A stretch of DNA of 64,000 nt, taken from NCBI GenBank assembly GCA_002749535.1, contig MZZL01000398.1, positions 372,001 to 436,000 of the forward strand, written 5' to 3'. The notes under the pieces are model-generated. The model saw nothing but the letters and a program-made list of their open reading frames with translations, was not told the DNA's origin and searched no databases. The DNA is from Apophysomyces variabilis (lineage: Eukaryota > Mucoromycota > Mucoromycetes > Mucorales > Mucoraceae). This document shows, piece by piece, positions 59,660 through 64,000 of the stretch (positions are counted from its first letter, which is position 1; every line of letters starts with the position of its first letter). A program made the translations under genes and the position numbers.

Positions 59660-60376
59660 TGTTGTAAAAAAACTTGAAAAGAACAGCCTGGTGCTGTATC
59701 TTTCCCCGCTCTTTTGTTTCTTTTCTTTCTTTGTTCGCAGGCTCGATAATAACGTTGCTTTTTTCTTTTTCATTTGTTCCATATTAAACCGGGGCAAATC
59801 CTCCCTGTTTGTTGACATTCACAATAGCAAAACAAATTGCTTTCTTTTCAAGTTATTCTCGTCTTATCATAGTATACAGACAATACTGATAGCACGAGCT
59901 TTTGGTACTGTTCGTGGTTCCTCTCTCTTCCTCATTTAACTTTTTTTAGTTTCCTTTGTCATCAGCTACAAATTGTAGACAGTGACCTTCTCTAAGTCAA
60001 AAAGGTTTGATTGAAACGGCTCCGTTGCTCAAACTGCGATAGTCCATATGCGGAGGTTATCCACTGTCTAAGCGTTTTGTGCTGTATTACTGAATGAGAA
60101 TCAATGCGTACATATTGATTACATGGCCATGGTTGACATTGCCAGCGTAGGTACCTTAATCACGGACCATTTGCCAATAGGCCGCATACTTTGATTTTCT
60201 AGCTTCATCTTTTACCAATCACTAGCTTCTGCTGACCGTAACAATTGCTTCTTCTCAAAGTATATATCCGGTCAGATTCAAATGGGTTGATGTCTGTTCT
60301 AAACTCTTTATTTCGGGATAATGGGGCTGTCTAACCTTTTTTATACAATTTGTTGTGGTTTATCGAAGACTGTAAA
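59660..60376. other. Tail-to-tail spacer
   Basis: 3' flanks of the disordered-protein gene and SCO1. No exon or RNA gene is recognised. Confidence 0.5.
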
Positions 60377-61373
60377 TTATTTGTTATGATATTCATTGTA
60401 GTAAGCTTTGAAACTTTGCACGACTTCATCTGCGGTGGAGTTTTGAGAATAGCAATCAAGGAATTTGCCATCGGGATCCATCAAGTAGAAAAAGATAGAA
60501 TGATCCACGAGATAATCATCTTCATCTGGCGAGCTCGGTGGTGATGAGACATACACGCGGAAGAGTTTGGCAACTTGTTTTATCTCCTCTTGTGTTCCTG
60601 TCAAGCCAATCAAATCTTCATGGAAATCTTTGATATACTCCTTGACGACCTCAGCTGTGTCGCGCCGAGGATCACAGGTGATGAACAAAGGGACCAACAC
60701 GTTATCACCGATGGTTTTGTCCGCCTCTATCGGAAAAATGGTCCGTTTCAGTCAGTTCTGATTAGAATAGGAGAAAAAGTATAGACTACTAACTGATCTT
60801 ATCTACTGCTTCGGCCATCTTGTCAAGTTCCTCCGGGCAAATATCGGGACAGTGAGTGAAACCAAAGTAGGCTAGCCAAAAGCGGCCTTTGAGATCCTCT
60901 GTGCCGAAGGGTTTGCCAGTAGTAGCGTCTGTCAATTGGAAAGGTCCGCCTAATTTTGGCTTGCCAAACGATTGTGGTTTCTCTTTCTTCTCTTCCACTG
61001 ATGAAAAAAAAATAAATTCAATCGATCGGTTGTTACACGATGCTTTTCGACTTACGCATTTTCTGGACACGACTTTTTTCATTTTTGAAATACCATAATA
61101 CACCGGCACCGGTTCCCAGAAATACAGCAGCAGATTTCCAAGTAAATACCTTGGATACATGATCAGTTTTCTACTTTCTGTTGCCAAAGCGGACACCTAC
61201 TCCGACGGCCGCTTTACTTCGTATGCCCTGCTGAGAAAGGAACCGCGATTGATGGCGTAAGGGTGCTTGTACGAAATGCTAATGCGGAACTCAGTCAATT
61301 AGTCTACCGGTCTAGGCAACCTCGGTTCACTTACCCTTGAAGATCGTAGTAATGCCCGTGCGAGCAATGTCAT
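60377..61373 (-). CDS. SCO1: Cytochrome c oxidase copper chaperone SCO1
   Basis: Five exons on the minus strand: 61373-61335, 61278-61201, 61149-61056, 60997-60794, 60726-60377 (254 aa). It delivers copper to the CuA site of Cox2 from the inner mitochondrial membrane. The presequence is Arg/Ser/Gln-rich ([13 protein letters not shown]). One membrane helix lies in [19 protein letters not shown]. The thioredoxin-like domain carries copper ligands Cys120 and Cys124 in HCPDIC and His214 in [25 protein letters not shown] and FRVYVSS are typical. Two introns lie within the presequence/helix region. Confidence 0.96.
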
Positions 61374-63890
61374 GGTCAATTATGGAAAAGGGGGTCAGAC
61401 CCTTGCCAGAGGTACAATTTAAAGGCCATGTGTTGGTGACTGCTTTGCATTAATGTGGTGCGATCTGTGGACAAAAAATAGCCTATTGACCTATGACAGG
61501 CATTGAAACCTAATATCTTACTAAGTCATCAATCGCCCTCCCGTATGGTCAACTGCGAAAAAGGAAATACGAACATTCCTCTTTTCCATGTGCGACCCAT
61601 CCTTGCAAGTCACTTCTAACCCTTGTTCTACTGTCAATAAGGCTTTGAGAGTGCTAGGGAGAGAGAGATTTATCCCATTCTACGCTGGTAGACTGTTACG
61701 TATAATTAGCTCGCCAGATCCTATTCAACTAGTCATTTCTCGTACCATACTGTGAACTATGCATGAACCAATCTTTATGCGCTTTGTAGAATGCTACAGT
61801 TTCTAGTCATGCTCCTTTATATGTTCCATTGTTCATAGAGACTTCCTCACAGGATGATGTTCAATAAATGGGAGCAGATTAGGTGGCAAAATAATACCTT
61901 TGAATTGCAAAAGGATAGTGTTTGACTAAAATTTTGTGTTCAAGTAGCTTGCCGGAATACTCGCCTCCAATAGGTGACCGTCAAATTTTCTCGTCTTTTA
62001 AAGTGCTGTAAGACGACAAGAAAGAACAAAGCCTTAGAAAGGGAGGAGAAGTGGAGGGAGGAAGAATGACAAAGCATTGGATAAGACAGATGAAGAGTTT
62101 AACGGTGGAGGGAAGATCGGGTTAGTAATGCGATGACAAAGAAAGTGTAGGTGGTGGCAGTGGCAGTGAGAGCAGCGGTTTGGGAACAGAGCTTATCACC
62201 CGGACGGTATAAGATATTGAGATTGTCATGCTCAATGGCGGCTAACAATGGGAGAGACGGAGTACTCTACGGACTCACGTCTGATATGGAATTATATTAT
62301 GCCTATCAGTGTAAGCTAGAACAGACTTTGGAATACTAAACAAGCAAAACGGCTAAAGATCTATCATCATCTACAAAATGCAGTGGCGAGGTAAAGGCTG
62401 GAAGGTAGCTATAGACTGAAAACGATCGGATAAGAAGAGGTAGAAGAAGAACAGTGAGGAAAAGAGGGAGATATCTGCGAGGATAGAGTCAATTCACCTT
62501 TTCTAGGTAGTATATTGTCTTAGAGTTTATCTTTTGATTGTTTCCAAAGAACTTCATTTTTTCATTTGGTTAAAACTATTAACTGGCCGACCATTTTAAT
62601 GAATGAGGGTTTTATTGACCTTGAATGTGTAATTCTCCTACGATTGAGGTATTTTGCGCTATTAATATGAGCTTTTTCTGGAACAAGGATTTCCCTGCCA
62701 TTTGTCAATGAACGTAAGCAAAGGTTTGCTCGTGGAACATGGTCTGGCTATGATGTTAGCTCATTGTCTTTAATACAGGAGCTGTCCTTGTTAAATATAA
62801 AGTAGCTGTTTTGCTGTTTGATCAAACCATATAACGACGTTTCTACATGCATTATCGCAATGCTTCGGTCTAGATAAGGTAACAACTACATAAACGTACC
62901 GTGTCCTTTAACCTACAGAATGAGAGAAAGGATCTTTGCTATCTGATAAACGATAAAATTTCAGTTGGTTACACGGTTTCGGCACTGAGCTAATTAGACA
63001 GCGAATGGATTCCCTTCAAACTTTCTATGACTGACTCTAGGGAAAAATTTGATGGTAAGCATGCCAGCGGTTATTGGTATGTAGATTCCCAGCCAAAGGT
63101 ATCCTCTTTCTTCGTTTATTCCTTGCGATCTCATTTAATAATACTAAGAGGGTGGATATTGGCTGGATATTTTCGTACGTGTTTTTGGTATGCATATAAA
63201 AAAATTGCTATTGTTAATACGGGGTTAACCAGGAAAGGCATAGCTTCCCGTTCCCTTAGCTGCACCGTTGTTGACATGGGCGGTTTGGATATAAGCAGAT
63301 CATATAAACCAACAGGAAAAAAAATAACTTTTGCTTGGGATTGGTTAACCCCTGTAACTCCAAGTCTAGGGTCGTGAAAATGTTGTCTGTTGTTTGGTGT
63401 TACACATCCAACGGAAGTCGATATGGTTTCTACGCTCATAGTAATAAAGATGGTCAAGCATTCTAGGGATCTTACGAATATGGAATTCTCTTGAGACACA
63501 AACGGAAGACAGAGAAAGAGATGAATCGCTTTGTTTGATGATCTGCGCGTTCTACGGCACGACACCGGAGGATCTCGGAAAAATCTGGATTAAAAAAATA
63601 TTTACTGCTTTGAAAAAGGCAAGCAGCTTTCAGGAGAAGAGAAGCGTATGAGGATGATTCTCTATGGATGAGACAAGTCTGAAATAGATGAGATGATTCT
63701 AATAGGGTATTTGATGTTTAAAAAGGAGGAGTCAGATAGATGAGCATGGGCCTTCTGCTGACCAAGCACTTCCATTCGATAAGATCAGATAAATTATACA
63801 CGTGACACTAAAATTTTTTTCGCTGAAATAACCGTCCATCCATCGGTTACCAAGGCGCCCTTTTTTTTTTATTTCCCTCTTTCCAGTTTC
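61374..63890. other. Gene-poor right flank
   Basis: No gene recognised. A purine-rich patch spans 62035-62130 and 62425-62475. A frame starting MTDSREKFDGKHASGYWY at 63027 looks briefly protein-like, but I could not extend it. Confidence 0.4.
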
Positions 63891-64000
63891 GAGGACCTTT
63901 TATAAACGCGCGTTTTTATTATCCCTTAACTATCTTATCTTCTTTTTCTCTTTCTTTTGCTGAAGCACCCTTTTATACAGTTACCTTCGGCAAACTCCTC
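63891..64000 (+). promoter_or_regulatory. Probable promoter and leader of a gene beyond the right edge
   Basis: TATAAA at 63901-63906 is followed by a CT-rich stretch (63930-63958), the layout seen ahead of several genes here. No start codon chain is reached before the window ends. Confidence 0.4.

Overview
This window is nuclear DNA from a fungus, most likely an early-diverging lineage of the Mucoromycota type. Nearly all genes are broken by many short (about 50-90 bp) spliceosomal introns with GTAAGT-like donors. CT-rich leaders precede several start codons, intergenic DNA is AT-rich, and the gene set includes genes that yeasts generally lack: a Ral GTPase, an EBP-type sterol isomerase, NIPSNAP, TMEM230 and RNPS1. 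No species can be named from the sequence alone. Exon borders below were joined by hand from reading frame, splice sites and family resemblance. Joined lengths were checked to be multiples of three.

Left part (1-11.8 kb): a histone-fold DNA polymerase epsilon/CHRAC-type subunit, a nine-exon NIPSNAP gene, a TMEM230-like membrane protein, a 50-residue lysine-rich protein, a 3 kb gene-poor stretch, a HAL4/SAT4-like kinase and an FMP46-like thioredoxin-fold protein.

Middle-left (12-25 kb) is the densest part: mitochondrial aconitase, EBP-type sterol isomerase, RNPS1, rhomboid RBD2, a CRAL-TRIO (Sec14) protein, ATP synthase alpha, and an F-box plus EF-hand protein. Aconitase, ATP1, SCO1 and probably NIPSNAP and FMP46 act in mitochondria, but they are scattered and there is no operon-like unit.

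Middle (25-38 kb): a POF1-like nucleotidyltransferase, tRNA-Gln(CUG), a 261-bp hAT-type MITE with an exact 8-bp target-site duplication, a seven-exon Kelch membrane protein, and an NTA1-type amidase gene with a non-canonical intron donor.

Right (38-64 kb): a Ral GTPase, a 16-exon gene encoding calponin-homology, Cdc7/SepH-type kinase, C1 and CaaX modules in one protein, a gene-poor block with a decayed coding relic, a homeodomain protein, SLY1, SNU23/ZMAT2, a disordered protein of unknown function, SCO1, and what looks like the promoter of a gene beyond the right edge.

The most noteworthy items are the CH-kinase-C1-CaaX protein (with HCD in place of HRD), the RNPS1 start codon split by an intron, the GA-AG intron in the NTA1 gene, three GC-AG introns, the hAT MITE, and an 11-bp-periodic promoter repeat upstream of aconitase. 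I found no clear multi-gene novel system.
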